Assembly (NCBI RefSeq): GCF_027213945.1
Contig: NZ_JAPWGW010000003.1
Span: 248,001-312,000, forward strand
Direction: 5' to 3'
Length of the DNA: 64,000 nt
From: Henriciella marina
Lineage (GTDB): Bacteria; Pseudomonadota; Alphaproteobacteria; Caulobacterales; Hyphomonadaceae
In this document: one piece after another, positions 37,055 through 46,041 of the stretch
Numbering within the stretch: the stretch's first letter is position 1
How the letters are laid out: each line of letters opens with the position of its first letter
Notes under the pieces: model-generated
The model's database searches: none
What the model was told of the DNA's origin: nothing
What the model saw: only the letters and a program-made list of their open reading frames with translations
Program-made: the position numbers and the translations under genes

Positions 37055-37293
37055 AGCCCCGCGCGCTTCATGACATTTTCCATGAAGCTATCGATATCAT
37101 CCACCTCGACAAAGCCGCTCGCATAGGCCTCATCGATCTTCTCCTGCATCGCAGCAATCTTCTCGCGCTTAGTCAGCTCGCGGCGGATGAGGTCGCGCAC
37201 GACATCGGACGAATTAGCGTATTTGCCATCCTTCGTCTGTTCCTCGACCCAGTCCTTCATTTGCTGCGGCAGAGAGATGTTCATCGTGGCCAT
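37051..37293 (-). CDS. parD: ParD-type antitoxin
   Basis: 80 residues. Ribbon-helix-helix N-terminus (MATMNISLPQQMKDWVEEQT..., YANSSDVVRDLIRREL) that binds the operator, and a disordered acidic C-terminus (DEAYASGFVEVDDIDSFM) that caps the toxin. GAAGGAGAC lies before the start. Transcription probably begins from the promoter at 37320-37342, which contains a palindrome. Confidence 0.92.
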   Translation of the reverse strand: MATMNISLPQQMKDWVEEQTKDGKYANSSDVVRDLIRRELTKREKIAAMQEKIDEAYASGFVEVDDIDSFMENVMKRAGL

Positions 37294-37319
37294 GTGCAGT
37301 CTCCTTCATGGAGTAAATG

Positions 37320-37342
37320 CGCACTTTGGCAAAGTTTGTCAA
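37320..37342 (-). promoter_or_regulatory. candidate parDE promoter with operator palindrome
   Basis: On the minus strand a perfect -35 TTGACA (37342-37337) is followed by 17 bases and a weak -10 CATTTA (about 37319-37314). The spacer holds ACTTTGCCAAAGT (37335-37323), a 6-1-6 palindrome well placed for repression by ParD/ParE. Confidence 0.55.
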
Positions 37343-37428
37343 ACGAGATTTGGCGCAATTTCAATCTAAACGCTAGTCAGCACGAAACGCAAATGAGGCT
37401 AGTATCTGAAGGCAGAGTGGAGCTTAGC

Positions 37429-37984
37429 ATGACGATTTTGAATGATGTCCGCCGCGCCATGTTTGACGCACGAGCACCTTGGTACGCGAAAGATCATGAC
37501 GGGTACGTGCGGATTCTACGCGATCTATATCAAGTCCAATTGCAACCTCCCGGCCGTTGAGGTCCCAGAAGACGGGCTTCTTTATATTGGCATGACGCGG
37601 CGAGGCTTCAGCCAACGTGACCATTTCAATCCGCGCAGCGGCCACAGCGGAAGTTGCACATTCAGGCGTAGCCTGGGCGTCCTGCTGAAGGAGCAGTTAA
37701 GCTTGGAGGTGCGCCCACGCTCCCGACAATCTGCCGGTTGTCATTTCCGCTTTGACATTCGAGGCGAGCAAGCCCTCTCGTAATGGATGAAGGGCTCACT
37801 CTATCTGGCAAGGGTCCCATTCGGCGAAAATGTTGAGCTGGCCGAGCGCCAGCTCATCCGAGCCTTGCCACCATTGAACCTGCGGGGATGGGCCAATCCC
37901 CAAAGCTATTTGATCGACCGGCTACGCGCCAAATCCGCCTCTGAGGCACGCGCGTTCGCTAAACGCACCCAAAAGGCGGCATAA
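37429..37984 (+). pseudogene. GIY-YIG-like nuclease, broken by frameshift and stop
   Basis: Begins at ATG 37429 with GGAG six bases before. The first frame gives MTILNDVRRAMFDARAPWYA and soon stops at 37560; the shifted frame from about 37490 gives GFYAIYIKSN...GLLYIGMT, which resembles the paired GIY/YIG strands of the GIY-YIG fold, then runs to TAA 37783. The same frame continues after that stop with MKGSLYLARVPFGENVELAERQLIRALPPLNLRG to TAA 37984. The total is one base over a multiple of three. The simplest reading is one gene of about 184 residues with a one-base insertion and a nonsense codon. The family assignment is tentative. Confidence 0.6.
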
Positions 37985-38012
37985 AAAAAGCAGCCCACGG
38001 GCCGCTTTTCCA
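37983..38012. terminator. bidirectional terminator after rpoD
   Basis: AAAAGC-A-GCCC / GGGC-C-GCTTTT hairpin with one mismatch; A-run on the left gives a T-run for the minus-strand rpoD transcript. Confidence 0.7.
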
Positions 38013-38018
38013 ATTTGT

Positions 38019-39986
38019 CTAAGTATCCAGGAAGCTCCGCAGCTTGCGGCTCCGGCTTGGGTGCTTGAGCTTGCGCAGCGCCTTCGCCTCGATCTGGCGG
38101 ATACGTTCGCGGGTCACGCTGAACTGCTGGCCAACCTCTTCGAGCGTGTGGTCGGTGTTCATGCCGATGCCGAAGCGCATGCGCAGGACGCGTTCCTCAC
38201 GCGGGGTGAGTGAGGCGAGCACGCGCGTCGTGGTCTCGCGAAGGTTGGACTGGATCGCGCTATCGACAGGCAGCAGCGCCATCTTGTCCTCAATGAAGTC
38301 GCCAAGGTTGGAGTCCTCGTCGTCGCCAATTGGCGTTTCGAGCGAGATTGGCTCTTTTGCGATCTTCAGAACCTTGCGGATCTTCTCCAGCGGCAGGCCG
38401 AGCTTTTCAGCGAGCTCTTCCGGGGTCGGCTCACGGCCGATTTCATGCAGCATCTGGCGCTGGCTGCGGACGATCTTGTTGATCGTCTCGATCATGTGCA
38501 CCGGAATACGGATCGTGCGGGCCTGATCGGCGATCGACCTTGTGATGGCCTGGCGGATCCACCAGGTCGCATAGGTCGAGAATTTATAGCCGCGGCGATA
38601 TTCGAACTTATCGACCGCCTTCATGAGGCCGATATTGCCTTCCTGAATCAGGTCGAGGAATTGCAGGCCGCGATTGGTGTATTTCTTGGCGATGGAAATC
38701 ACGAGGCGGAGGTTTGCCTCGACCATTTCCTTCTTGGCGACGCGGGCTTCGCGTTCGCCCTTCTGGACGCGCTGAACGATCTGGCGGAAATCGTCGATCG
38801 GAATACCGATCTCCTGGGAAACGGCCGTGATCTCGTCGCGGATCTCGCCGATCTGCTCGCCCTGCGTCTCGAAGAAGTTTTCCCACTTCTTCTTGGACCT
38901 GGCGGTCCCAAGCGTTTCTTCCTGCCAGTTCGGGTTCAGTTCATTGCCGAAATAGCTGTCGAGGAATTCCTTGCGTGGCACGCCCTTGGCATCGGCCAGA
39001 CGCATCAGCTTGCCTTCAAGGCCCATCAGCTTCTTGTTGATGGCGTAGAGCTGCTCAACAAGCGCTTCGATACGCGCATTGTTGATGTGCATCGTCTTGA
39101 GATTGTCGACGATGGACTGGGCCAGCGCATCATATTCGTCGCGGGCATCAGCGGTCAGCGCCTTGCCTGCCATGCGGTGCTCAACGAGCCGCTCCTGAAG
39201 CTTGCGGTACTGGCCGAATGCGAGGGCAATCTCATCCAGCTTGCCAAGGACACCGTCACGAAGCTCGGCCTCCATGGCGGACATGGACATGGCCTGACCT
39301 TCTTCCTCGTCCTCGCGTTCTTCGCGGGCAAGGCGTTCTTCGGTCGTTTCGTTCTCGCGCTCGCGGGCCTCGGCTTCTTTTTCTTCCTCGGTCTTTTCGC
39401 GCGGTTCTGGCGTCGGGTTTTCCGCGCCATAGGTCGTTTCGAGATCGATCAGGTCGCGCAGGAGGATGCGCTCATTCATGAGCTCATCGCGCCAGACCAT
39501 CATGGCCTCGAAGGTCAGCGGGCTCTCGCAGAGGCCGCGGATCATCGCATCGCGGCCAGCCTCGATACGCTTGGCGATGGCAATTTCGCCTTCACGCGAC
39601 AGGAGTTCCACCGCGCCCATTTCGCGCAGATACATGCGCACCGGATCATCGGTCCGGTCAGAGCCGCGGGCGTTGCCCTTCTTGACCACCGCGCCAGTGG
39701 TGCCGGTCTTGGTTACTGCCGTGCTCTTGGATGCGTTTTCCACTTCGTCTTCATTCTCGACGACCTGGATACCCATTTCTGAAAGAGCCGACATCGTGTC
39801 TTCGATCTGATCGGAGGACAGTTCCTCCGACGGAAGCACGTTGTTCAGTTCTTCATGCGTGACATAGCCCTTGGACTTTGCCTGCTTGATAAATTTCTTG
39901 ATCTTCGAGTCGTTGAGATCGAGCACCGGACGATCGTCGGTCTCGACTTCGGCGCCGTCATTGTCACGCTTCTGGGCTTTCGCCAT
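38019..39986 (-). CDS. rpoD: RNA polymerase primary sigma factor sigma-70
   Basis: 655 residues. Region 1.1 at about 20-80 ([20 protein letters not shown]), region 1.2 [23 protein letters not shown], a long acidic non-conserved insert (about 190-250 with [23 protein letters not shown]), region 2 [57 protein letters not shown], region 3 and region 4.2 helix-turn-helix [27 protein letters not shown]. Directs housekeeping transcription. Lies 58 bases downstream of dnaG, the classic macromolecular-synthesis order without rpsU. Confidence 0.98.
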   Translation of the reverse strand: MAKAQKRDNDGAEVETDDRPVLDLNDSKIKKFIKQAKSKGYVTHEELNNVLPSEELSSDQIEDTMSALSEMGIQVVENEDEVENASKSTAVTKTGTTGAVVKKGNARGSDRTDDPVRMYLREMGAVELLSREGEIAIAKRIEAGRDAMIRGLCESPLTFEAMMVWRDELMNERILLRDLIDLETTYGAENPTPEPREKTEEEKEAEARERENETTEERLAREEREDEEEGQAMSMSAMEAELRDGVLGKLDEIALAFGQYRKLQERLVEHRMAGKALTADARDEYDALAQSIVDNLKTMHINNARIEALVEQLYAINKKLMGLEGKLMRLADAKGVPRKEFLDSYFGNELNPNWQEETLGTARSKKKWENFFETQGEQIGEIRDEITAVSQEIGIPIDDFRQIVQRVQKGEREARVAKKEMVEANLRLVISIAKKYTNRGLQFLDLIQEGNIGLMKAVDKFEYRRGYKFSTYATWWIRQAITRSIADQARTIRIPVHMIETINKIVRSQRQMLHEIGREPTPEELAEKLGLPLEKIRKVLKIAKEPISLETPIGDDEDSNLGDFIEDKMALLPVDSAIQSNLRETTTRVLASLTPREERVLRMRFGIGMNTDHTLEEVGQQFSVTRERIRQIEAKALRKLKHPSRSRKLRSFLDT

Positions 39987-40044
39987 CTAACTCTCCCGCC
40001 TGTTGCAGCTTGCCCCCTGCAACATTCAAACAATCAACTGCCGA

Positions 40045-41862
40045 TCAGTCCTGATCGGTTTGTTCTGCTGCCTCGTTGAGGCGCGCCACACGAGCCTCAC
40101 GTTCCGCCACTTCATGCCGACGGCGCCGCCAGTTCTCAGGTGACGCGGTCACCTCAGCCTTGGCGACGTCGCCAGAAGCGCTGGCGTCGTCGCGGGCCAC
40201 GTATTGCTCCAGGGCGATTAGCCATTCCCGTTCGTCAGCTCCATTCGGAGCTATAGCAGTTGTTGCGGGATAAGAATTGAGCAAGTCAGCAGCGCGCATG
40301 TTTCCAGACTGCACTAAATGGGTCGCGATTGCGCTGCGGTCAACACCTGCGCCTGCGTCAGGCGACGAAATGATCACATCGCGTAAAGTTGCGACATCCT
40401 CATCGAGGAAGATGGCCATGGACAACATCTCGAAACCGACGTCGATGAGGTGAGGGGAATCGACCGCCCGGACAAGCAGGCCAAGGCCCCGCGTCTTCGC
40501 TGGCGCGCTCGTCTGGTGCGCGCCTTTTACCGGCGCGTCAGAACGTCCTGCCGAGCCGCGCGCCTTGCGCCGCATCTGCCACAAATAGTCATTCTTCCTT
40601 GATTTCAGCTCCCGCTCATAGGCAGCGCGCACGCCTGCATGCTGGATCGTAGCGGCCGCCTGCATCAGCCGCGCTTCGAGCCCCGCCTGCCTTTCCGGCG
40701 TGTCGAGAGGTTCAGCATCGCGCTCGCGCTGCCAGAGCACTTCGATCAGCGGCACGGAATTCGAGAGCGCCTGCTTCATCGCTTCGGGTCCCGACTGGCG
40801 GATAAGGTCATCCGGGTCCATCCCGCCGGAGAGGAGGCAGAAGAAAAGCGTGCGTTCAGGCTGGATATGCGGCAGCGCCCGCTCGATTGATCGATAAGCT
40901 GCGCGCAGACCAGCTGCATCGCCATCAAAACAAAGCACCGGCTCCGGCCCGGCGCGCCATAACAGCCCGAGCTGATCCTCCGTGAGCGCCGTGCCAAGCG
41001 GCGCGACGGCATGGCCAATTCCGGCCTCTGCCATGGCGATGGCATCCATATAGCCTTCGGTGACAATCAGCCCGCCCTCGTTCGTGCTGCCGAAAGCTTC
41101 GCGCGCATCCTTGTAGCGATAGAGGACGCGGCCCTTGTGGAAGAGCTCCGTATCGTTGGAATTTAGGTATTTCGGTTTGGCGTCCGGCTGCAGCCCCCTG
41201 CCCCCGAAGGCGATGACCTGACCGCGCACATCCGTGATCGGGAAAATGACGCGGCCCCTGAACCGGTCATATGGGTCACCGCCGCCCTCTTTGACGACAG
41301 CGAGACCCGCATCGACGATTTCCTGCATGCCGAAGCTTTCGGCTTTCAGATGATCGATGGTCTTGCGCCAGTCGTCGGGCGCATAGCCAAGTCGGTGGCG
41401 CGCCCAGGCTGCAGCGCCCAGACTGCGGTTTTCAAGATATTCTCGCGCTTCGGTGCCTTCTGCCGCCCGCAACCGGTCCTCGAAGAAGCGGCACGCCGCT
41501 TCGCAGCAGGCATAGAGCCGCTTACGCCGATCATAGGTTTCTTCGTCCTGCGGCGTCGCCTTCGGCAGTTGCATGCCCGCTTCATCGGCGAGCTTTTCCA
41601 CCGCCTCCATGAAAGAGAGCCGTTCGGTCTCCATGACGAAGGAGATGACATCGCCGCCAATGCCGGATGAGAAGTCCTTGAAGATGCGCTTCTGGTCATT
41701 GACGTAGAAGCTCGGGCTTTTCTCATTGGTGAAGGGCGACAGGCCAACCCATTCCTTGCCCTGCTTCTTCAGCTTCACCTTGCGCCCGATGACATCTGAC
41801 GGCCGGATGCGGGCCTTCAACTCCTCGACGAAGCCATCTGGTATGCGAATGGAAGCTGACAT
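40045..41862 (-). CDS. dnaG: DNA primase, zinc ligands missing
   Basis: 605 residues. The CHC2 zinc-ribbon region keeps its frame (about 40-75) but C, H, C, C are replaced by Ser42, Thr45, Asp63 and Ser66 (GLSPFTNEKSPSF, IFKDFSSGIGG), so no zinc can bind in the usual way. The catalytic core is normal: FGGRGLQPDAKPKYLNSNDTELFHKG, TOPRIM VTEGYMDAIAMAEAG and FDGDAAGLRAAYR. A helicase-binding C-terminus follows (about 430-605). Synthesises RNA primers at the fork. The gap upstream holds a DnaA-box pair. Confidence 0.96.
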   Translation of the reverse strand: MSASIRIPDGFVEELKARIRPSDVIGRKVKLKKQGKEWVGLSPFTNEKSPSFYVNDQKRIFKDFSSGIGGDVISFVMETERLSFMEAVEKLADEAGMQLPKATPQDEETYDRRKRLYACCEAACRFFEDRLRAAEGTEAREYLENRSLGAAAWARHRLGYAPDDWRKTIDHLKAESFGMQEIVDAGLAVVKEGGGDPYDRFRGRVIFPITDVRGQVIAFGGRGLQPDAKPKYLNSNDTELFHKGRVLYRYKDAREAFGSTNEGGLIVTEGYMDAIAMAEAGIGHAVAPLGTALTEDQLGLLWRAGPEPVLCFDGDAAGLRAAYRSIERALPHIQPERTLFFCLLSGGMDPDDLIRQSGPEAMKQALSNSVPLIEVLWQRERDAEPLDTPERQAGLEARLMQAAATIQHAGVRAAYERELKSRKNDYLWQMRRKARGSAGRSDAPVKGAHQTSAPAKTRGLGLLVRAVDSPHLIDVGFEMLSMAIFLDEDVATLRDVIISSPDAGAGVDRSAIATHLVQSGNMRAADLLNSYPATTAIAPNGADEREWLIALEQYVARDDASASGDVAKAEVTASPENWRRRRHEVAEREARVARLNEAAEQTDQD

Positions 41863-41913
41863 GAACGCTCAGTGTAACGCAGATGCCGCCCCGAGGGCCA
41901 CTCTCCAATGCGG

Positions 41914-41946
41914 CTATACACAGGCCCGCCCAAGCCTGTGGATAAC
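41914..41946. promoter_or_regulatory. inverted pair of DnaA-box-like sites upstream of dnaG
   Basis: TTATCCACA, the exact DnaA-box consensus, lies on the minus strand at 41945-41937. An inverted partner CTATACACA (two mismatches) lies on the plus strand at 41914-41922. With flanking bases the arms are TATACACAGGC and GCCTGTGGATA, eight bases apart. The site is 52-84 bases upstream of the dnaG start. Confidence 0.55.
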
Positions 41947-42710
41947 TATGCTGGAACGGCTCCTGCCGCCGCCTCGTCCTCCACTAGAATAAAACCGTCG
42001 CGCGGCAAGAGCATCCAAGCGATAACCCCCGCCATGACGTCGACCGCCATATGGACAATGATGCCCGGCCAGAGCGAGCCGGAAAGAACATAGGTCAGGG
42101 TCATGATAATGGTGACCGGCAGGATACGCATGAGCCCCTGCAAACCCTGATATATGTGGGCGAGTATAAAAACGCCGACAGCCAAGACCGCAGCCGCCCA
42201 AAGCGGCATCAGAAGGGCCAGCACGCTGATCAGGAAGGCGCGAAAGATGACTTCCTCAGTGATCCCTGCCGTCACCGCGACCAGAAAGAAGCCCCAGCAA
42301 TCGCGCCGCCGCCTGGGCATCAGCGCATCATAATCGCCAGAGCCGAACATGGACTGGCGCAACGTGCCCTGAAGCTCTGCATCACGGCGGATCGCTGACA
42401 GCTGGGCGATCTGAAGCGACATGAACCCAAGCGCGATCGCCCATGCAGCATAGACACCGAAACCCTCGCCCCACGCGAAGCCGAGCGCTTCCAGTGAGCG
42501 CCCCGAATTAAGCCAAGCCCAGAGACTGACGCCGCAAAGCAGCCAGAGAAGTGACGCCGTCACGATCCAGTGAATGAAAGGGCTACGCGTTGGCCGGACG
42601 GGCTTGCGGATGCGACGATGGACGTCCGACGCGATGCCGCAGACCCAGAGGAACATGATCGCCCCGAGGCCTATGACCAGTTCGGGTTCTGTCTGAATGA
42701 AAGTTTCCAT
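41946..42710 (-). CDS. CPBP-family intramembrane metalloprotease
   Basis: 254 residues from base 42710 (METFIQTEPELVIGLGAIMF); the longer frame is rejected. About seven or eight membrane helices. CPBP/Abi motifs: EEVIFRAFLISVL (glutamate pair and Arg), FILAHIYQGLQGL (His), and IVHMAVDVMAG (final His). Related proteins include Rce1-like proteases and bacteriocin self-immunity factors. Divergent from a TetR-type gene that may control it. Confidence 0.9.
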   Translation of the reverse strand: METFIQTEPELVIGLGAIMFLWVCGIASDVHRRIRKPVRPTRSPFIHWIVTASLLWLLCGVSLWAWLNSGRSLEALGFAWGEGFGVYAAWAIALGFMSLQIAQLSAIRRDAELQGTLRQSMFGSGDYDALMPRRRRDCWGFFLVAVTAGITEEVIFRAFLISVLALLMPLWAAAVLAVGVFILAHIYQGLQGLMRILPVTIIMTLTYVLSGSLWPGIIVHMAVDVMAGVIAWMLLPRDGFILVEDEAAAGAVPA

Positions 42711-42805
42711 GTGGCACCTATGGCGGCCGGGCTTCGCAAATTGGACGCGCGGCGATGTCATTGCAGCCCTCTGCTGCTTGAAAGTTCACTCACCCTCGCC
42801 TAAAA

Positions 42806-42825
42806 TGAAAGTGAATTCACATTCA
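42806..42825. promoter_or_regulatory. candidate TetR operator
   Basis: TGAAAGTGAATTCACATTCA, a 20-bp palindrome with one mismatched pair and a perfect GTGAATTCAC core, sits 20 bases before the TetR-family start and between the divergent genes. Further TTCAC half-sites lie at 42785 and 42822. Confidence 0.6.
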
Positions 42826-42845
42826 CATACGAGAAAGTAAATCCG

Positions 42846-43493
42846 ATGTCAAACAGCTTTGCCCGGCCGGCGATCCAGGCGCGGTCCATCAAGACTCAGA
42901 AAAAGCTGATGGACGCGCTGGAGGGGTTGCTTCGCAAGAAGGATTTCGACGCGATCTCAGTGCCCGACCTCGCGGCTGAGGCCGGTGTCGCGGTGGGCAC
43001 GGTGTACCGGCGGTTTGAAAACAAGGAAGCGCTGATCCCGCTTCTTTTCGAACTCTGGAAGGCCCGCAGCGCGCTCCAGATGGAAACGGCCGCGGTCGAG
43101 GCTGATGAGGTCGCGTGCGCCGACCTTCGCCAGCTTCTCCGTAAACAGATGCGCGCGGCCTACCGCTTCATTTGCGAGCAAGCCCACATCCTGCGTGCGG
43201 TACACTTGCAGGGGCGGCTTCGGCCACAACTCATCGGTGAGGACTGGAAACAGCTCTGGCAGGACGCACTTGCGGGCAACCGGGCATTCCTGGAGCTGGT
43301 AAGAGACAAGGTCCGCCAGCCTGACCTCGACCGCGCGGCAGAGATGATGATCTATATCGCAAATACGGCGCTCGTTGAAAAAGCGCTCTTCAACGAGGAC
43401 GGTCCAGGATACGTCGTGTCAGCAGCAGGCGATGCCTTCGCCGACGAGATTGCGGACATAGTGTTCGGGTATCTCTCGCTCAGCCCGGCCTGA
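42846..43493 (+). CDS. TetR/AcrR-family transcription regulator
   Basis: 215 residues. N-terminal helix-turn-helix at about 15-62: KTQKKLMDALEGLLRKKDFDAISVPDLAAEAGVAVGTVYRRFENKEAL, with the signature VGTVYRRF. A helical ligand/dimer domain follows (about 70-210). The ligand is unknown. It is divergent from the CPBP protease gene and the palindrome at 42806-42825 is well placed to repress both. Confidence 0.92.
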   Translation: MSNSFARPAIQARSIKTQKKLMDALEGLLRKKDFDAISVPDLAAEAGVAVGTVYRRFENKEALIPLLFELWKARSALQMETAAVEADEVACADLRQLLRKQMRAAYRFICEQAHILRAVHLQGRLRPQLIGEDWKQLWQDALAGNRAFLELVRDKVRQPDLDRAAEMMIYIANTALVEKALFNEDGPGYVVSAAGDAFADEIADIVFGYLSLSPA

Positions 43494-43513
43494 AAGGCTA
43501 GCATCAGGACGGC

Positions 43514-44002
43514 CTAGACCAGAGCGCGGCGGACAGCCTTGCCGGCGGCACCTGTGTCAATACGGCCTGGATAGCGGCTTTGCAGCTCTGCCATACAGCG
43601 CCCCATGTCCTTCAGCTTGGTCGCTTCCAGATCGTTCACCACAGCATCGACAGCCTTTTCAAGCGCTGGGCCTTCAAGCGGCTGCGGCAGGAAAGACTGG
43701 AGAATTTCCATTTCCTCGCGCTCACGCTCGGCGTCTGTAATGCGACCGGAATCGTCAAACTCGCGTGCAGACACTTCGCGCTGGGCGACCATGATCTCCA
43801 GCAGCTTGCGAACTTCCGTGTCCTCGCAGCCAGCGCACTGGCCCTGTCCGCGGGCCGTGACATCACGGTCGCGCATAGCACAGCTTACCAGACGCAGCGT
43901 ACGCGCACGGATGCCCTCAGCATCGTCCGCTTCAGCTTTCTGGAGTGCGACTAAAACACGGTCGCGGATCGTGTTAGCTGGAGAAACGTCTGTCTGTCCC
44001 AT
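43514..44002 (-). CDS. GatB/YqeY domain protein
   Basis: 162 residues. IRDRVLVALQKAEADDAEGIRARTLRLVSCAMRDRD, EREREEMEILQSFLPQPL and DMGRCMAELQSRYPGRIDTGAAGKAVRRAL are YqeY marks; the fold matches the tRNA-binding tail of GatB. Most relatives start RLNEAMKEAMKA; this one has an insert with two Cys (CAGC at about 56-59) not usual in the family. It often lies by dnaG/rpoD or carA, as here. Function is unproven (tRNA amidotransferase-like). Confidence 0.9.
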   Translation of the reverse strand: MGQTDVSPANTIRDRVLVALQKAEADDAEGIRARTLRLVSCAMRDRDVTARGQGQCAGCEDTEVRKLLEIMVAQREVSAREFDDSGRITDAEREREEMEILQSFLPQPLEGPALEKAVDAVVNDLEATKLKDMGRCMAELQSRYPGRIDTGAAGKAVRRALV

Positions 44003-44032
44003 ACCTGCTCTTTTTATACATGGACCTCGAAC

Positions 44033-44062
44033 TTGACGCCCGGGTCACTGCACGCCTATCTC
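44033..44062 (+). promoter_or_regulatory. candidate carA promoter
   Basis: TTGACG (44033-44038), 18-base spacer, TATCTC (44057-44062). It would give a leader of about 70 bases before ATG 44137. Judged by eye only. Confidence 0.35.
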
Positions 44063-44136
44063 ACGCCGCCGGAGGATGAGGTCGTAAAGTGACCGAATCC
44101 CTAATGGCGTCTGACAGGACGCGAGGAGATACGCCC

Positions 44137-45312
44137 ATGACCACAGGAAATCAACCCGATTCACCAGCAACTGGCGCGATCGCGCTGGCAGATGGAACGG
44201 TTTTCCTCGGCCACGGTTCCGGCGCCGCAGGGGTTGCAGTGGGGGAGCTTTGCTTCAACACATCGATCACCGGCTATCAGGAAATCCTGACCGATCCGTC
44301 CTATGCAGGCCAGGTCGTGCTCTTCACTTTCCCGCATGTCGGCAATGTCGGCGCGAACCCCGAGGACCACGAAGAATCCTCCGCCGAGGCAGGCCGCGCC
44401 GCCACGGGCGCCGTCTTCCGCGAGCCGATCTCCCCGCCGTCAAACTGGCGCTCACGCGATCATTTCGACGCCTGGCTGGCAAAAAAGAACATCACCGCCG
44501 TCTCCAATGTCGATACGCGCGCGCTGACCCGCATCATCCGCGAAGGCGGCATGCCGAAATGCGCGGTCGCCTATGCCCCCGACGGCAATATTGATGTCGA
44601 AGCCCTGATCGAGGCCGCTCGTGCCTGGGAAGGCCTCGAAGCAGCTGACCTCGCGCTAAATGTTGTCGGCGATGCGGCGTACGACAATTCAGAGCGCCTC
44701 TGGGATCTTGTTACGGGCTTTGCCAATAACGACCAGACTGACTTCCATGTCGTCGTGCTCGACTTTGGCGTGAAGAAGAACATCCTGCGCAATCTCGCCC
44801 ATGTGGGTGCCCGCGCAACCATTGTTCGCGGCGATACGCCGTTTGAAGAGATCATGAAGCTCAACCCGGATGGCGTCGTTCTGTCGAACGGTCCTGGCGA
44901 CCCGGCAGCGACGATCAAACGCTGCGGTGACACGATTAATAAGCTGATCGATAGCGGCAAACCGTTGCTCGGCATCTGCCTTGGTCACCAGCTTCTGGCG
45001 CTTGCACTGGGTGCACAGACCAAGAAGATGCCTCAAGGCCATCATGGCGCAAACCACCCAGTGAAGGATTTCGAGACCGGCAAGGTCGAGATCGTGTCCA
45101 TGAACCATGGCTTTACCGTCGACACGGCCACGCTGCCGGACGGCGTGGAGGAAAGCCACCGCTCGCTCTTCGACGGCACCAATTCGGGCCTTCGGGTCAA
45201 AGGAAAGCCGATCATCTCGGTCCAGCACCACCCTGAGGCGAGCCCCGGCCCGCAGGACAGCTTCTACCTGTTCCAGCGCTTCGCAGGCTTCATGAAGGAC
45301 CAACAGAGCTGA
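44137..45312 (+). CDS. carA: carbamoyl-phosphate synthase small (glutaminase) subunit
   Basis: 391 residues from ATG 44137, seven bases after GAGGAGAT; an upstream start at 44089 adds 16 unconserved residues. N-domain with [37 protein letters not shown]; class I amidotransferase domain with nucleophile Cys in LLGICLGHQ and His/Glu in [11 protein letters not shown]. Releases ammonia from glutamine for CarB. carB lies 11 kb downstream, so the two are separately transcribed. Confidence 0.97.
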   Translation: MTTGNQPDSPATGAIALADGTVFLGHGSGAAGVAVGELCFNTSITGYQEILTDPSYAGQVVLFTFPHVGNVGANPEDHEESSAEAGRAATGAVFREPISPPSNWRSRDHFDAWLAKKNITAVSNVDTRALTRIIREGGMPKCAVAYAPDGNIDVEALIEAARAWEGLEAADLALNVVGDAAYDNSERLWDLVTGFANNDQTDFHVVVLDFGVKKNILRNLAHVGARATIVRGDTPFEEIMKLNPDGVVLSNGPGDPAATIKRCGDTINKLIDSGKPLLGICLGHQLLALALGAQTKKMPQGHHGANHPVKDFETGKVEIVSMNHGFTVDTATLPDGVEESHRSLFDGTNSGLRVKGKPIISVQHHPEASPGPQDSFYLFQRFAGFMKDQQS

Positions 45313-45344
45313 ACGCCATCTCCCCTCCCCCCGAAGCGCTATGC

Positions 45345-45986
45345 GTGGGGGACAATCGTATCGGCGCGATAGCCGACGATCTTGCAACCAAGGGATGGAC
45401 CTGGCAGCCCCTCCTGCTCCCTGATGCGCTGACAGCAGCGCTACGCGCGGAACTCATTGCCCGCGACGCGGCCTCTGACCTTGGCCCCGCCGGTATTGGC
45501 CGCGAAGACGCCTTCCAAGTCGACCGCTCGGTCCGGCGCACGCGCATCACCTGGTTCGATGGCTCGACACCAGCACAGCAGGACTTCCGCATCTGGGCCG
45601 AAACACTGCGCAATGCGCTTAACCGGGAACTGTTGCTCGGCCTGTTCGAGATGGAAGTCTGTTTTGCCGTGTACCCACCGGGCGGCTTCTATGACCGCCA
45701 CCTCGACAGTTTTGCAGGCGCGCGTAACCGTGTCGTCTCGCTCGTCGCCTACCTCAATGAGGACTGGGACGAGGCGCGGGGCGGTGCACTGGCGGTGTGG
45801 GCTGCAGGCGCGGGCGAAAAGGACGCCCCTGCCGCGCGCATCATCCCGCAGCCTGGCGGCGTCGTGCTCATGCTGTCAGAAGCCATTCCGCACGAAGTCG
45901 AAGTCACGCAGGAAACCCGTTACGGCCTTGCCGGCTGGTGGCGCGTCAACCAGTCCGGCCTGGGCCGCATCGATCCGCTGAGCTAA
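45345..45986 (+). CDS. 2-oxoglutarate/Fe(II)-dependent oxygenase-like protein
   Basis: 213 residues from GTG 45345. The jelly-roll core carries the iron triad: HLD in GGFYDRHLDSF (about 118-128) and a distal His in SEAIPHEVEVTQETRYGLAGWWR, followed by the Arg that binds 2-oxoglutarate. The pattern R-x-TRITWFDG recalls SM-20/prolyl-hydroxylase-like proteins. It begins 32 bases after carA, and the frame is open up to the carA stop, so an upstream non-ATG start is possible. The substrate is unknown. Confidence 0.85.
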   Translation: MGDNRIGAIADDLATKGWTWQPLLLPDALTAALRAELIARDAASDLGPAGIGREDAFQVDRSVRRTRITWFDGSTPAQQDFRIWAETLRNALNRELLLGLFEMEVCFAVYPPGGFYDRHLDSFAGARNRVVSLVAYLNEDWDEARGGALAVWAAGAGEKDAPAARIIPQPGGVVLMLSEAIPHEVEVTQETRYGLAGWWRVNQSGLGRIDPLS

Positions 45987-46041
45987 CGCAAATGACCGAC
46001 CCTTGCGAGGGCCGGCCACGGGCAAACGTGTCTGTTCGGAT

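Noticed and set aside
36770-37984. possible defence island
   Set aside because: Only a parDE pair and one broken gene are present; no restriction, CRISPR, integrase or phage genes adjoin.
38445-39782. 445-residue plus-strand frame
   Set aside because: Antisense to rpoD over conserved sigma regions; composition is that of a shadow frame.
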